From the NCBI GenBank assembly GCA_020851075.1, contig JADZDL010000340.1, positions 1 to 41,473 on the forward strand: a stretch of 41,473 nt of DNA, given 5' to 3'. A program made the position numbers and the translations under genes. Source of the DNA: Planctomycetota bacterium (GTDB lineage: Bacteria; Planctomycetota; UBA1135; UBA2386). This document shows positions 1 to 9,438 of this stretch, in pieces. Every line of letters starts with the position of its first letter. The stretch's first letter is position 1. The notes under the pieces were generated by a model. It had not been told where the DNA came from. It was given only the letters and a program-made list of their open reading frames with translations, and did not search any database.

Positions 1-662
1 CTCGCGTTCCCGAACTCTGCGCCGGCGATGTGCTGGTCCGCGACGAGTTCGAACGACGCTACTCCGCGATGCCGGACCTGAAGAAGGCCGAGCTCATCGA
101 AGGAGTGGTGCATATGGGTTCTCCCGTTCGTTTCCGACAACATGGCCGGCCGCATCACGTGTTTGCGGCCTGGCTCGCGTTCTATCAAGTTCTCACCCAT
201 GGTCCGATCGCGGGGGACAACTCATCCGTCCGCCTCGACCTCGACAACGAGCCGCAGCCGGATCTCCTGCTGTGCCTTCCCGAGGCATACGGGGGCCGCA
301 CGCGCCTCGGCGCAGATGGCTACCTCGAAGGGCCGCCCGAACTGATCCTCGAGATCACCGCCAGTTCCGTCAGTTACGACCTGCACAGCAAACTCGCGGT
401 CTATCGACGCAATGGCGTGCAGGAGTATGTCGTGCACCGCGTGCTCGACGATGCAATCGACTGGTTCGTGGTGCAAGGTGGCGCGTACGTGCGGCAAGAA
501 CCGGATCACGAAGGGCTGCTGCGCAGCGTCGTCTTCCCAGGGCTGTGGCTGGATCCGCGCGCAGCGATCGCAGGCGACCTGCCCGCCTTGCAGGCCGTGG
601 TAACGCGTGGCTGCGAACAACCGGAACACGCGGCGTTCGTGCAGCGGCTTGCGCGCGGGTAA
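1..662 (+). CDS. Uma2 family endonuclease-fold protein (5' truncated by window edge)
   Basis: Uma2 (DUF820) proteins have the PD-(D/E)XK nuclease fold; their cellular role is unclear and many are carried in multiple copies per genome. The core is visible: Asp in the PQPDL segment, Glu in ELILEI, and Lys in LHSKLAVY followed by the usual Tyr-Arg. Translation in this frame stays open to the first base of the window and matches the neighbouring paralogue upstream of the first possible GTG (position 30: CAGDVLVRDEF here, RAGDTLSRDEF there), so the true start lies outside the window and the internal GTG is not the start. The downstream gene is a close tandem copy. Nuclease activity is inferred from the fold only. 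No cognate antitoxin or partner gene is seen. Confidence 0.85.
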   Translation, partial: RVPELCAGDVLVRDEFERRYSAMPDLKKAELIEGVVHMGSPVRFRQHGRPHHVFAAWLAFYQVLTHGPIAGDNSSVRLDLDNEPQPDLLLCLPEAYGGRTRLGADGYLEGPPELILEITASSVSYDLHSKLAVYRRNGVQEYVVHRVLDDAIDWFVVQGGAYVRQEPDHEGLLRSVVFPGLWLDPRAAIAGDLPALQAVVTRGCEQPEHAAFVQRLARG

Positions 663-731
663 ACGACTCGACAGGACCAGCGATTCGGCGGATTTCGGCT
701 AGATTGTCACCGTCGCCATTCCCCTAAGGGC

Positions 732-1412
732 ATGGCTCACCTCATGACGACATCCCCGCATACCCCGGTCCTTCGCGCCGGCGACACTCTCTCGCGCGAC
801 GAGTTTGAACGGCGCTACTCGGCGATGCCGGATCAGAAGAAGGCTGAGCTGCTCGAAGGAGTGGTCTACATGCCGTCGCCCGTTCGCTACCAGCAGCATG
901 GCAATCCGCACCTGCTGCTCGGTTATTGGCTCGTCACCTATGCGGAAAGCACGCCGGGGCTTTCGTATGCCACCGACGCGACCGTGCGGCTCGACCTCGA
1001 CAACGAACCCCAACCCGATCTGCAGTTGCGTATCGAAGGGCCGCACGGAGCTTCGCGCGTGGATGCGGATGGGTATGTCGCGGGGCCGCCCGAACTGGTC
1101 GTCGAGATCGCTGCCAGTTCGGTGAGCTACGACCTGCACCAGAAATGGAACGTGTACCGCCGCGCCGGCGTGCGCGAGTATGTGGTGCTGCGCACCGAAG
1201 ACGCCGCGATCGACTGGTTCGTGCAGCGCGGCGGCGCGTTCGAACGGATCGTGCCTGGTGCGGACGGCATGCTGCGCAGCGAAGTGTTCCCCGGCCTTTG
1301 GCTCGACGTTGCGGCCGTGCTGAGGCGGGACTCCGCGGCGGTGCGCGCCGGCGTTTTGCGGGGCATGCAGACGGCGGAACACGCTGCGTTCTGCGCCGAG
1401 CATCGGGCCTAA
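732..1412 (+). CDS. Uma2 family endonuclease-fold protein, tandem paralogue
   Basis: Complete copy of about 226 residues. It shares long blocks with the upstream gene, including EFERRYSAMPD near the N-terminus, RLDLDNEPQPDL, GPPEL, and the SSVSYDLH segment that leads into the catalytic Lys. The candidate PD-(D/E)XK residues are all present: Asp of PQPDL, Glu of LVVEI, Lys of HQKWNVY. ATG at 732 gives the longest product, but ATG at 744 is an equally plausible start; neither has a strong ribosome binding site. The stop overlaps the stop of the convergent minus-strand gene by 4 nt, so the two transcripts must run into each other. The pair looks like a local gene duplication that has since diverged. 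Confidence 0.87.
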   Translation: MAHLMTTSPHTPVLRAGDTLSRDEFERRYSAMPDQKKAELLEGVVYMPSPVRYQQHGNPHLLLGYWLVTYAESTPGLSYATDATVRLDLDNEPQPDLQLRIEGPHGASRVDADGYVAGPPELVVEIAASSVSYDLHQKWNVYRRAGVREYVVLRTEDAAIDWFVQRGGAFERIVPGADGMLRSEVFPGLWLDVAAVLRRDSAAVRAGVLRGMQTAEHAAFCAEHRA

Positions 1413-3166
1413 CGAAGCACGACTTCCTTCGCGCCACCGGCCTTCAGCGGGAACCTCTCACTCTGACCAACTGCGCCAGAGATCGGGACGTTTGCCTCAT
1501 AGCCCTCGTGCAGGAACACGGGAATCTCCAGCACGCCGTCGCGTCCACTGCGCGCCAGCGAGGTGTAGGCCGGGCAGCACGCAAAGGCCATTCGCCGCCA
1601 CTGATTGTCCATGAGATCGGCCAACGTTCGGCCGACGCGCCCCAGACACGCAACAGCGTGGGCCCCGGCCACGGGCTTGCCAGTCGCATCCCGCACGAGC
1701 ACGCGCATCGTCGGCAACGCTGCCAGGTGCAACTCGAGCGGGGTTGTGCGTTCGCGGTCCAACCGTGCCAAGGCGTGCGCGCTGCCGTTCGTTGCATAGA
1801 CGAAGAAGTCCCCTGGTGGCACTAGCGTCGCCGCACGACCGCCGACGTCGGTCGCGAGCACGCCCTCCCATGGCAACGGAGCCCCCTCCTCCAGTCGAAA
1901 GACCCCCAACACCGCGCAGGCCGGACCACCATCGACTCCCAGTACCCGCAACGACACGTTCGTTGTGTCCGCGAGATCGAGAACGCATCCGCCTGCTGTC
2001 ACCCCTACGAAGTTGGTAACCACCAACGTTGGCACACTCGTCGCCAGGCGCAGGCGCGGCGAAACAACCTCCGCGGCACCATACAAAAGCCACGACTTGC
2101 CGTGCGCCTCCTGGCTGAGGCGGCGATGCCCGAACAGCACGGAATCACGGCGCGCTACCTGGAAGCTGCCTAACGCGGCGAAATCGACCGCAGCATCCTT
2201 GGTGCCCACCACCCGAACGGCGACTGGCGGCGCCTTGCCCAGCGTGAACCGGATGTTGCCAGCACCCTCGACGGCCGCGTGGTCGCAGCTCCAGCCCGGT
2301 TTGCCAGCAGTGACGAGGATTCCCCAACGGCCCGGGGCCTTCGTCACATACCCCGGCAACTTGCCCGCGTCGTCGGTAGTACCAACGCAACGCGTCGTCA
2401 GCCCGCGATACCTGGCCGTGAACATCGAAGTGCTGAAACCACATGGTACCTCATATTCGATCGTCGCTCCGGCCACGGGAGCTCCCGCCGTGTCGACGAC
2501 CTGCATGGCGACTGCCACCGGTGCCCCAAACGCCTTCTCGACAGGGGCGCCTTCGGCGACGGTCGTGGCCACCAGCAATTCACCCTTTGCATCGTGCACG
2601 GCGAGACACCCGGTGGTTTGCAGCGACGGGGGAAGTTCGACCGTGTCCCCCGCGGGCAAAGGCAGATCGACGAACACGTGCAGCCCCTGGACGGGGAACC
2701 AGCGCAAACCGGCAGCCCCGGCCTCGCGCCACGGGGCGAGACTCGCGACCGGCACCTGCCGCGATGCGCATTTGTCCCCTGCCCGCAGATCGAAGACCCG
2801 GCCCACCCCGACCAGAGGCAGCGGCTGGCTCGACCACCGGAACCCGGAGCCATCCGCGGGCCCGATCGCCCACGCGACGTACGGGCGCCCGACCAGGAGG
2901 TCGCACTTCGCCCGCCCGCGCGCGTCCGTGGTCGCGCGAACCACGTCGGCGCGCCAGGGCTGCACCGGATCCGGCGAAAACGCGCAGGTCACTTCGGCGC
3001 CGACGATGGGTTTGCCATCGGGGCCAACCACGGTGGCGAAGCATGGACTGCGAGTCTGGGCGAAAGCTGCCCCCAGGAGCACCAGGGTGGCCACCAGTCC
3101 GCGCCAGAGAGTCGTGCCGCGACCATGGCCGCCAGCAGCCGGGTTGGATGTTGGTTCTTTCACCAC
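1409..3166 (-). CDS. secreted protein with carboxypeptidase-regulatory-like repeats
   Basis: This 585-residue protein has a probable N-terminal signal sequence: a basic and polar stretch, then a hydrophobic run (LVATLVLLGAAFA) ending at about residue 36. Several segments have the PxGxPVxGAxV pattern of carboxypeptidase-regulatory / CnaB-like beta-sandwich domains, for example VVGPDGKPIVGAEV just after the signal, VVDTAGAPVAGATI in the middle and VRDATGKPVAGAHAV near the C-terminus. Such domains usually mediate adhesion or substrate binding on exported proteins. No catalytic domain is seen. It is transcribed away from the M48 protease gene; the roughly 200-nt divergent gap should hold both promoters, though I see no clear consensus in it. 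Specific function unknown. Confidence 0.75.
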   Translation of the reverse strand: MVKEPTSNPAAGGHGRGTTLWRGLVATLVLLGAAFAQTRSPCFATVVGPDGKPIVGAEVTCAFSPDPVQPWRADVVRATTDARGRAKCDLLVGRPYVAWAIGPADGSGFRWSSQPLPLVGVGRVFDLRAGDKCASRQVPVASLAPWREAGAAGLRWFPVQGLHVFVDLPLPAGDTVELPPSLQTTGCLAVHDAKGELLVATTVAEGAPVEKAFGAPVAVAMQVVDTAGAPVAGATIEYEVPCGFSTSMFTARYRGLTTRCVGTTDDAGKLPGYVTKAPGRWGILVTAGKPGWSCDHAAVEGAGNIRFTLGKAPPVAVRVVGTKDAAVDFAALGSFQVARRDSVLFGHRRLSQEAHGKSWLLYGAAEVVSPRLRLATSVPTLVVTNFVGVTAGGCVLDLADTTNVSLRVLGVDGGPACAVLGVFRLEEGAPLPWEGVLATDVGGRAATLVPPGDFFVYATNGSAHALARLDRERTTPLELHLAALPTMRVLVRDATGKPVAGAHAVACLGRVGRTLADLMDNQWRRMAFACCPAYTSLARSGRDGVLEIPVFLHEGYEANVPISGAVGQSERFPLKAGGAKEVVLR

Positions 3167-3367
3167 GGGACCTCCTGGAAGGCCCGCATCCTACCGGCAT
3201 GGGCAGCCAGTAGCAGCGACGGTCACCAGACCACCCTACCACCGAGCCCAACCACCAAAGCCCGGCTCGCCGTTCCAGTCGTGTTCGGTTTTCGGCCGAT
3301 CTCCGCTGCTACCGGGCGGCGCCCAGCCGATCGTGCTTGGCAACCTGGGGGGCCATACCCGATACCG

Positions 3368-4198
3368 ATGCCAGAGATCCACCTGATGCCAATGCGCTGC
3401 CCAACCCTGCTGCGAGTCCTTGCCGCCACCGTGCTGGCCATGGTGCTCAGCGCATGCTCGACCGTCGAGGAGACCAACCGCAGCCAGCTGATGCTGCCGT
3501 TCTTCACCGACGACGTCATGAACGAGCTCGGCGCCGACGCCTATGCCGCGGTGACCAAGGAATACCGCACCATCACGGGCACGCGGCAGGCCCAGATGGT
3601 CGCGCGTGTCGGCCAGAAGATCGCCAAGGCCTCCGGGCGCGACTACCCGTGGGAGTTCAAGCTCCTGGATGCGCCGGACGTCATGAACGCGTTCTGCCTG
3701 CCCGGCGGCAAGGTGGCGGTGTTTACGGGCATCCTGCCCGTCTGCGAGAACGAGGATGGCCTCGCCATCGTGCTTGGCCACGAAGTTGCCCACGCGACCT
3801 CCCACCATGGCGCCGAGAGCATGAGCCAGGAGCTTCTGGCCATGATCCTGATCGGGGCCGTGGCGATGGCCGTCGATGAGACCAAATGGAACGACGAGAC
3901 GAAGGCGATCGTCGTCACCGCCCTCGGGGCTGGCGCCCAGTTGTTCTTCCTGCTGCGCTACAGCCGCGAGCATGAGTCCGAGGCCGACGAGATCGGGCTG
4001 CGGTTTGCGATCCGTGCCGGCTACGACCCGGAGGCGGCGCCGCGATTGTGGGAACGAATGGCCGCGCAGAGCGAGCCGGGCCTCGAGTTCTTGTCGACCC
4101 ACCCCGATCCGAGCAACCGTGCCCAGCGCCTGCGCGAACTGATTCCGCGCCTTGTCGCGGAAGAATCGGCGCGCAGGGCCATGCCGCCCACCCGTTAG
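3368..4198 (+). CDS. M48 family metalloprotease, lipoprotein
   Basis: Predicted zinc endopeptidase of the M48 (Oma1/BepA/LoiP-like) group, acting in the periplasm. The zinc-binding HEVAH motif is at about residues 138-142, and the third ligand is expected in the EHESEADEIGL segment (Glu about 205). The N-terminus has a hydrophobic stretch ending in a lipobox (LSAC), so the mature protein should be anchored by a lipidated Cys. Three in-frame ATGs lie at 3368, 3386 and 3392; the last gives the most typical lipoprotein signal (MRCPTLLRVL...). The open frame extends upstream for another 1 kb, but that part is antisense to the secreted-protein gene and has no coding character of its own. BepA-like family members degrade or refold envelope proteins; the specific target is unknown. 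Confidence 0.88.
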   Translation: MPEIHLMPMRCPTLLRVLAATVLAMVLSACSTVEETNRSQLMLPFFTDDVMNELGADAYAAVTKEYRTITGTRQAQMVARVGQKIAKASGRDYPWEFKLLDAPDVMNAFCLPGGKVAVFTGILPVCENEDGLAIVLGHEVAHATSHHGAESMSQELLAMILIGAVAMAVDETKWNDETKAIVVTALGAGAQLFFLLRYSREHESEADEIGLRFAIRAGYDPEAAPRLWERMAAQSEPGLEFLSTHPDPSNRAQRLRELIPRLVAEESARRAMPPTR

Positions 4199-4221
4199 AT
4201 GCGCCGGATAGATGCTCTGGA
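4196..4221 (+). repeat. 13-bp imperfect tandem duplication at the M48 stop codon
   Basis: TAGATGCGCCGGA is followed directly by TAGATGCTCTGGA (10 of 13 identical). The first unit begins with the TAG stop codon of the protease gene. It has no obvious regulatory meaning. It is one of several short imperfect tandem repeats in intergenic gaps of this window. Confidence 0.6.
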
Positions 4222-4282
4222 TCCCCACGACCGGCTTTCGCCGCCCCCGGCTCGCCGCTAGCATTCTGCAACGCGCGATGCC

Positions 4283-4624
4283 ATGAGCCGATCGGACCAA
4301 GCCAACCCATCGTCCTTCCCCCATTGGGTGGCTCTTGCCAGCCTCGGGCTGGTGCTGTGGTTGTTCTTCGGCAATACGGTGCCGGCTCTGCACGAACGGG
4401 AGCAGCTCATCTCGCTGCAGACGGAGCTGCAGGACCTGCATCGTCGGTACGACGGAGCCATCCGGCAGACGATGCTGGCTACGGGCGCCAACAAGGACAT
4501 CGACTTCCAGGGTTTGCTCGTCGCGATCGACCAGCGCGGACTCACTCCCGCGGAGTTGCACGCCGCCTACCCGGCCCCGTCCAACGCAGCTCCCGAAAGT
4601 CCAAAGGGCAGGACGAAGCCGTGA
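4283..4624 (+). CDS. small single-pass membrane protein, FtsB/DivIC-like architecture
   Basis: This 113-residue protein has a short cytoplasmic N-terminus, one hydrophobic segment at about residues 15-33 (HWVALASLGLVLWLFFGNT), then a leucine-rich heptad stretch at about 36-58 (ALHEREQLISLQTELQDLHRRYDG) that should form a short coiled coil. This layout resembles septum-formation-initiator proteins (FtsB/DivIC), but the C-terminal half does not show a motif I recognise, so the family assignment is only an architectural analogy. The gene lies between the M48 protease and moxR, all on the plus strand, with gaps of 84 and 193 nt. No strong ribosome binding site precedes the ATG at 4283. Confidence 0.6.
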   Translation: MSRSDQANPSSFPHWVALASLGLVLWLFFGNTVPALHEREQLISLQTELQDLHRRYDGAIRQTMLATGANKDIDFQGLLVAIDQRGLTPAELHAAYPAPSNAAPESPKGRTKP

Positions 4625-4762
4625 GCGACGCCGTCCAAGGCTGCCGCGGTTTCTCCTGGCTGCGCGCTCGGCCAAGAGCCTCGCGCGATCCCCTCTTTTC
4701 GTTCCAACCGATCCCCCGCTGCGAACGTAGCAACCGGTTCGTCCGTTCCGGCGTCCAGACCC

Positions 4763-4810
4763 GCTAAGACCCTGATCTGCTAAGACCCAGATCTGCCAAG
4801 ACCCCAAGCA
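4763..4810 (+). repeat. 16-bp tandem repeat directly upstream of moxR
   Basis: Two nearly identical units (GCTAAGACCCTGATCT and GCTAAGACCCAGATCT, one mismatch) are followed by a degenerate third (GCCAAGACCCCAAGCA). The array ends 7 nt before the moxR ATG, so it occupies the place where a ribosome binding site would be, and no Shine-Dalgarno sequence is visible. It could be an operator, a leader element, or replication slippage. Confidence 0.75.
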
Positions 4811-4817
4811 ATCCCCC

Positions 4818-5861
<1,044 letters not shown>

Positions 5862-5876
<15 letters not shown>

Positions 5877-5907
5877 ACGCGGCTGCGCCGCGTCTGCCTT
5901 GGGCAAT
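5862..5907 (+). terminator. long hairpin spanning the moxR stop codon
   Basis: The left arm (5862-5883) and right arm (5887-5907) pair over 21 bp with a single bulged T and a TGC loop. The bulged T is the first base of the TAG stop of moxR. The arms read ATTGCCCAAGGC...GACGCGGC and the matching complement. A T-rich stretch (CTTTTGTTTT) starts 12 nt after the stem, too far for a classic intrinsic terminator. It may instead act as a transcript-processing or stability element that sets moxR apart from the downstream genes. Confidence 0.7.
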
Positions 5908-5928
5908 ACGCGCCGCTGCTTTTGTTTT

Positions 5929-5991
5929 CCGCTGGATGGGGCGGAACGACAACACGGGCGGACCATGCAACTGGCCGCCTCCATCCAGCGG
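5929..5991 (+). repeat. second large inverted repeat in the moxR-DUF58 gap
   Basis: The left arm 5929-5944 (CCGCTGGATGGGGCGG) pairs with the right arm 5975-5991 (CCGCCTCCATCCAGCGG) over 16 bp with one bulged base. The 30-nt loop contains no gene. It lies 21 nt after the first hairpin, so the leader of the DUF58 gene could fold into two consecutive strong stems. The role is unknown; the gap 5877-6176 otherwise holds only the pyrimidine-rich repeats described separately. Confidence 0.7.
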
Positions 5992-6050
5992 AGATTTGGG
6001 CGAATGACGCAACCGGCGAAGGTCTCTGAGGCGGTGTACGGAGGGTTCTC

Positions 6051-6152
6051 CTCTGGTCTCCCTCTGGTCCATTGCTTTTCTGCTCTGGTCTTCCGCTGGT
6101 CTTCTTCTCTGTGCGCTCTGGCCTTCCTCCGCGTGGTTTGCTCGCCCTGGTT
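6051..6152 (+). repeat. CTCTGGTC-rich pyrimidine leader upstream of the DUF58 gene
   Basis: CTCTGGTC occurs exactly at 6051-6058, 6062-6069 and 6083-6090. Variants lie at 6094-6101 (CGCTGGTC), 6116-6123 (CTCTGGCC) and about 6145-6152 (CCCTGGTT). The stretch to the ATG at 6177 is strongly pyrimidine-biased on the plus strand. No Shine-Dalgarno sequence is visible. It could be a protein-binding RNA leader, for instance for S1, Rho or an Hfq-like protein, or decayed tandem repeats. Confidence 0.6.
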
Positions 6153-6176
6153 TCCTGACTCTCTTCGGACGTTGTC

Positions 6177-7091
6177 ATGACCGAGATTCCGACCAATTAC
6201 CTCGATCCGCGTGTGCTCAACAAGGTCGGGCGGCTCGAACTGCGCGCCCGGCTCGTCGTCGAAGGCTTCGTGACCGGCATGCACAAGTCGCCGTATCGCG
6301 GCTTCTCGGTCGAGTTCGCCAACCACCGCGAGTATGTGCCGGGCGACGACCTGCGCCACCTCGACTGGAAGATCTTCGGCAAGGCCGACCGCTTCGTGAT
6401 CAAGCAGTACGAAGAGGAGACCAACCTGCGCGCCCACCTGTTCCTCGACCAGAGCGAGTCGATGAACTATGCGCACGATGGTGGCATGTCGAAGTTCGAC
6501 TATGCGGCGACCGGCTGCGCGTCGCTGGCGTTCCTCATCCAACAGCAGGCCGACGCGGTCGGTCTCACGATGTTTGATGAGAAGGTCATGAAGCAGATTC
6601 CGCCGTCGAACACGCGCGCGAGCCTCGGCAACGTGTTTGCTGCGCTCGAGCAGGCGAAGACGCGCAAGCAGAAGACCAAGATCGGCGCCGTGCTGCACGA
6701 TCTTGCCAGCCAGCTGCGCCAGCGCGGCATGGTGATGATCTTCAGCGACCTGTTTGACGACCCCGCCGAGATCCTGAAGGGCCTGCGCGAGATCCAGAGC
6801 CGCGGTCACGACACCGTCGTATTTCACATCCTCGACCGCGACGAGGTGGATTTCCCGTTTGAACGCATGACGCTGTTCGAAGGCATGGAGCAGATGCCCG
6901 AACTGCTGTGCGACCCGAAGTCGCTGCGCGACGCCTACCTCGCCGAAGTCGAGGGTTTTGCCGACCAGATCCGCAAGGGCTGCCTCGGCCTGCGCATCGA
7001 CTACGTGCGCGTCGTGAACAGCATGCCGCTCGACGTCGTGCTCACCTCCTACCTCAGCGCCCGCACGGCGCGCACCAAGCGGCGCAAGTAA
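6177..7091 (+). CDS. DUF58 domain-containing protein
   Basis: A cytoplasmic 304-residue protein with the DUF58 signature at about residues 51-69 (REYVPGDDLRHLDWKIFGK). It has a degenerate VWA fold with a MIDAS-like DQSES at about 91-95. DUF58 proteins are constant companions of MoxR ATPases and are thought to link the ATPase to membrane VWA proteins; a biochemical activity is not established. No membrane segment is visible, so this is the short soluble form rather than the form with two N-terminal helices. The next gene starts 2 nt after the stop, so translational coupling with the BatA-like gene is likely. Confidence 0.94.
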   Translation: MTEIPTNYLDPRVLNKVGRLELRARLVVEGFVTGMHKSPYRGFSVEFANHREYVPGDDLRHLDWKIFGKADRFVIKQYEEETNLRAHLFLDQSESMNYAHDGGMSKFDYAATGCASLAFLIQQQADAVGLTMFDEKVMKQIPPSNTRASLGNVFAALEQAKTRKQKTKIGAVLHDLASQLRQRGMVMIFSDLFDDPAEILKGLREIQSRGHDTVVFHILDRDEVDFPFERMTLFEGMEQMPELLCDPKSLRDAYLAEVEGFADQIRKGCLGLRIDYVRVVNSMPLDVVLTSYLSARTARTKRRK

Positions 7092-7093
7092 GC

Positions 7094-9436
7094 GTGGACT
7101 TCCTCAATCCAGGTCTCCTGGCCGGCGCTGCGCTGTTCGTCGTTCCGCTGGCGATCCACCTGCTCAACCGGCAGCGCCACAAGCGGCGGCCGTGGGCGGC
7201 GATGGAGTTCCTGCTGCGCGCCTACCAGAAGCAGCGCAACCGCCTTCGCAACGAGAACCTGCTGCTGTTGCTGCTGCGTTGCCTCGTGCCCATCATCCTG
7301 GCGCTGGCACTCGCGCGACCGATGCTCGAACAAGCGGCGGGCATGTTTGCGGGAGCCGGCACCGTTCACCACGTGATCGTGCTCGATGGCAGCTACAGCA
7401 TGGGGCTGCACCAGGACGGCGCGCAGAGCCCGTTCGACCGCGCGCGGGCCATGGTCGGGCGCATGCTCGACCGCTTCGAGCAGAACACCAACCGCAGCGA
7501 CAAGGTCACCCTCGTGCTGGCCGGCGTGCGTCCGAAGTTCCTGATCCGGGGCGACCTCGACCTCGGTACGGTCCGCAACCAGTGGTTCCTGCTGCAGAAG
7601 CCGGAAGACGCGGCGAGCGACCTCACCGATGCACTTTCCCAGGTCGCTGCGGCGATCGACGAAGCGAGCGATCCCGACGTGCAGGTCTACGTGGTCACCG
7701 ACCTGCAGCGCCGGGCGATGGGCAAGTCCTTCGGCGAAGGCAGCAAGGGCCTCGGCAATGCTCCGCAGGGGCCCACCGGAGCGGACCCGGCGGCCAGACC
7801 CGCCCCCAGCGGGCCCGACGACCGTGAAGGTCCCACCTTCACCGACACCGTGCGCGACGCGATCGAACGGCTGCAGAAGCGCGCCGGGACCAAATTGCAC
7901 TGGATCGACACCGGCCCCTACGCCGAGCAGCGTCAGGGTGGTACGGCCGACAACCTGCAGATCACGGCCCTGCGCACCCTGCAACCGGCCGCCGTGCTGC
8001 GCACGCCCGTGGATGTCGTGGCCACGCTGCGCAACCGCGGCCAGGCCAGCGCCACCGTCGAGGTCACGCTGGAGGTCGACGGCGGTGAGCCGATGCGAAA
8101 GATCGTCACGGTGCCCGCCGGTGCCGAAGGGGAGGCCGATTTCCAGGTTACCTTCCGCGAGAGCGGTCGGCGGCGGCTGCGCGCCTCCCTGCAGAACGAC
8201 GCCCTCGAAGCCGACGACGAGCGGTTCCTCGCCGTCGAAGTGCGCGACCGCGTGCGCGTGCTGCTCATCGACGGCGCCGCCGAAGACGATCCGCTGCGCA
8301 CCTACCAGTACCTCTGGAAGGTGATCCTCGACCCCGATCCGACGGCGCTGCCAACGTTCGCCGTCGACAGCGTCGACAACCTCGCTTTGCTCGGTGGCCA
8401 GTGTACGCCGCGTAACTACGACGTGACGGTGCTCGCCGACGTCGACCGCCTCAACCCCAAGGCGGCCGCGGCGCTCACGTTGGCCCTGCAGGCAGGCAAG
8501 GGCGTGCTGGTGGCGTTTGGCGACAAGACGGATCCCGAGAGCTACAACCTCCACCTCCACGCCGGTGGTGAAGGCCCGATGCCGTTCCGCCTGTCGCGCC
8601 CGCTCGGCGGGGCGGCGGGTAGTTCGACCCCGCGCTCGCCGAGCATGTCGATGCCCGACCACGCGGTCTTCCGCGAGTTCGAGGACCCGATCTTCCGCGA
8701 GGTGTTCCAAGCGATCCCGGTCTGGCGTTGGCTTGGCATCACCGCCGATTCGATTTCGCCCGAGACTCGCGTGCCCGCGCGCCTCACCGACGCCGAGCAG
8801 AGCCCGCTGCTGCTCGAACGCACGTTCGGCGAAGGCAAGATCGTGTTCCTGACGTCGGTGCCCGGGTCGGAGTACCGCGCCGATCGTTGGAACCGCCTCG
8901 ACGACCCGATGGTGGCCTATCCGCTGCTGCACGGGCTCGTGAAGTTCCTCGCCTTGCCGGCTACGGACCCGTTCCAGGTGCAGGTCGGCGGCGAGTTGTC
9001 CTGTTCGCTGCCGGCCCGGCCGGAGAACATCGAACTGCAGCGCCCCGAACGGGATGGCGGCGGCAAGGTACCCGTCGCCGAAGACCCGCGCCCGCTGCCG
9101 GGTGGCCGCTACGCCCTGCCACCGGTCAGCAACACCCTGCTCGCCGGTTTCTACGTCTTCGACCTCGTGCTCGATCGCGAGAATGGCAAGGAGGCTCTGT
9201 CGCTGCCGTTCGCGGTCAACGTCGACGCCGAAGAAGGGGACCTGCAGTACGCAGCGCACGAAGAAGTCCGCCAGGCGCTCGGCCTCGAACGAGTGCTCAA
9301 CAACCTGCCCGTGGCGGCCGAATCGCGCGATCAGGCCAACGCGAGCGACCTCGGCCCCACCCTGCTCCTGCTCACCCTGCTGTTCGTGCTGGCGGAAGCC
9401 GCTTTGGCCCGCTTCGTCTCCGTACGCCGGAACTGA
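7094..9436 (+). CDS. BatA-type N-terminal domain / VWA membrane protein
   Basis: GTG at 7094 is chosen because it yields the standard BatA-domain opening (VDFLNPGLLAGAALFVVPLAIH...) 2 nt after the DUF58 stop. The longer upstream frame overlaps DUF58 and is spurious. The 780-residue product has a first membrane helix at about 8-24 and a second at about 56-75, then a VWA domain with MIDAS DGSYS at about 98-102. A long periplasmic part with CARDB/Ig-like segments follows, and a final membrane helix lies near the C-terminus (LLLLTLLFVLAEAAL). The protein is expected to be an inner-membrane metal-dependent adhesion or scaffold protein worked on by MoxR. The next gene begins 2 nt after its stop. 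The ligand is unknown. Confidence 0.9.
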   Translation: MDFLNPGLLAGAALFVVPLAIHLLNRQRHKRRPWAAMEFLLRAYQKQRNRLRNENLLLLLLRCLVPIILALALARPMLEQAAGMFAGAGTVHHVIVLDGSYSMGLHQDGAQSPFDRARAMVGRMLDRFEQNTNRSDKVTLVLAGVRPKFLIRGDLDLGTVRNQWFLLQKPEDAASDLTDALSQVAAAIDEASDPDVQVYVVTDLQRRAMGKSFGEGSKGLGNAPQGPTGADPAARPAPSGPDDREGPTFTDTVRDAIERLQKRAGTKLHWIDTGPYAEQRQGGTADNLQITALRTLQPAAVLRTPVDVVATLRNRGQASATVEVTLEVDGGEPMRKIVTVPAGAEGEADFQVTFRESGRRRLRASLQNDALEADDERFLAVEVRDRVRVLLIDGAAEDDPLRTYQYLWKVILDPDPTALPTFAVDSVDNLALLGGQCTPRNYDVTVLADVDRLNPKAAAALTLALQAGKGVLVAFGDKTDPESYNLHLHAGGEGPMPFRLSRPLGGAAGSSTPRSPSMSMPDHAVFREFEDPIFREVFQAIPVWRWLGITADSISPETRVPARLTDAEQSPLLLERTFGEGKIVFLTSVPGSEYRADRWNRLDDPMVAYPLLHGLVKFLALPATDPFQVQVGGELSCSLPARPENIELQRPERDGGGKVPVAEDPRPLPGGRYALPPVSNTLLAGFYVFDLVLDRENGKEALSLPFAVNVDAEEGDLQYAAHEEVRQALGLERVLNNLPVAAESRDQANASDLGPTLLLLTLLFVLAEAALARFVSVRRN

Positions 9437-9438
9437 CG

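Noticed and set aside
2279..3367. Long N-terminal extension of the M48 protease
   Set aside because: The extension is antisense to the secreted-protein gene, and the lipoprotein signal at 3368-3392 marks the true N-terminus.
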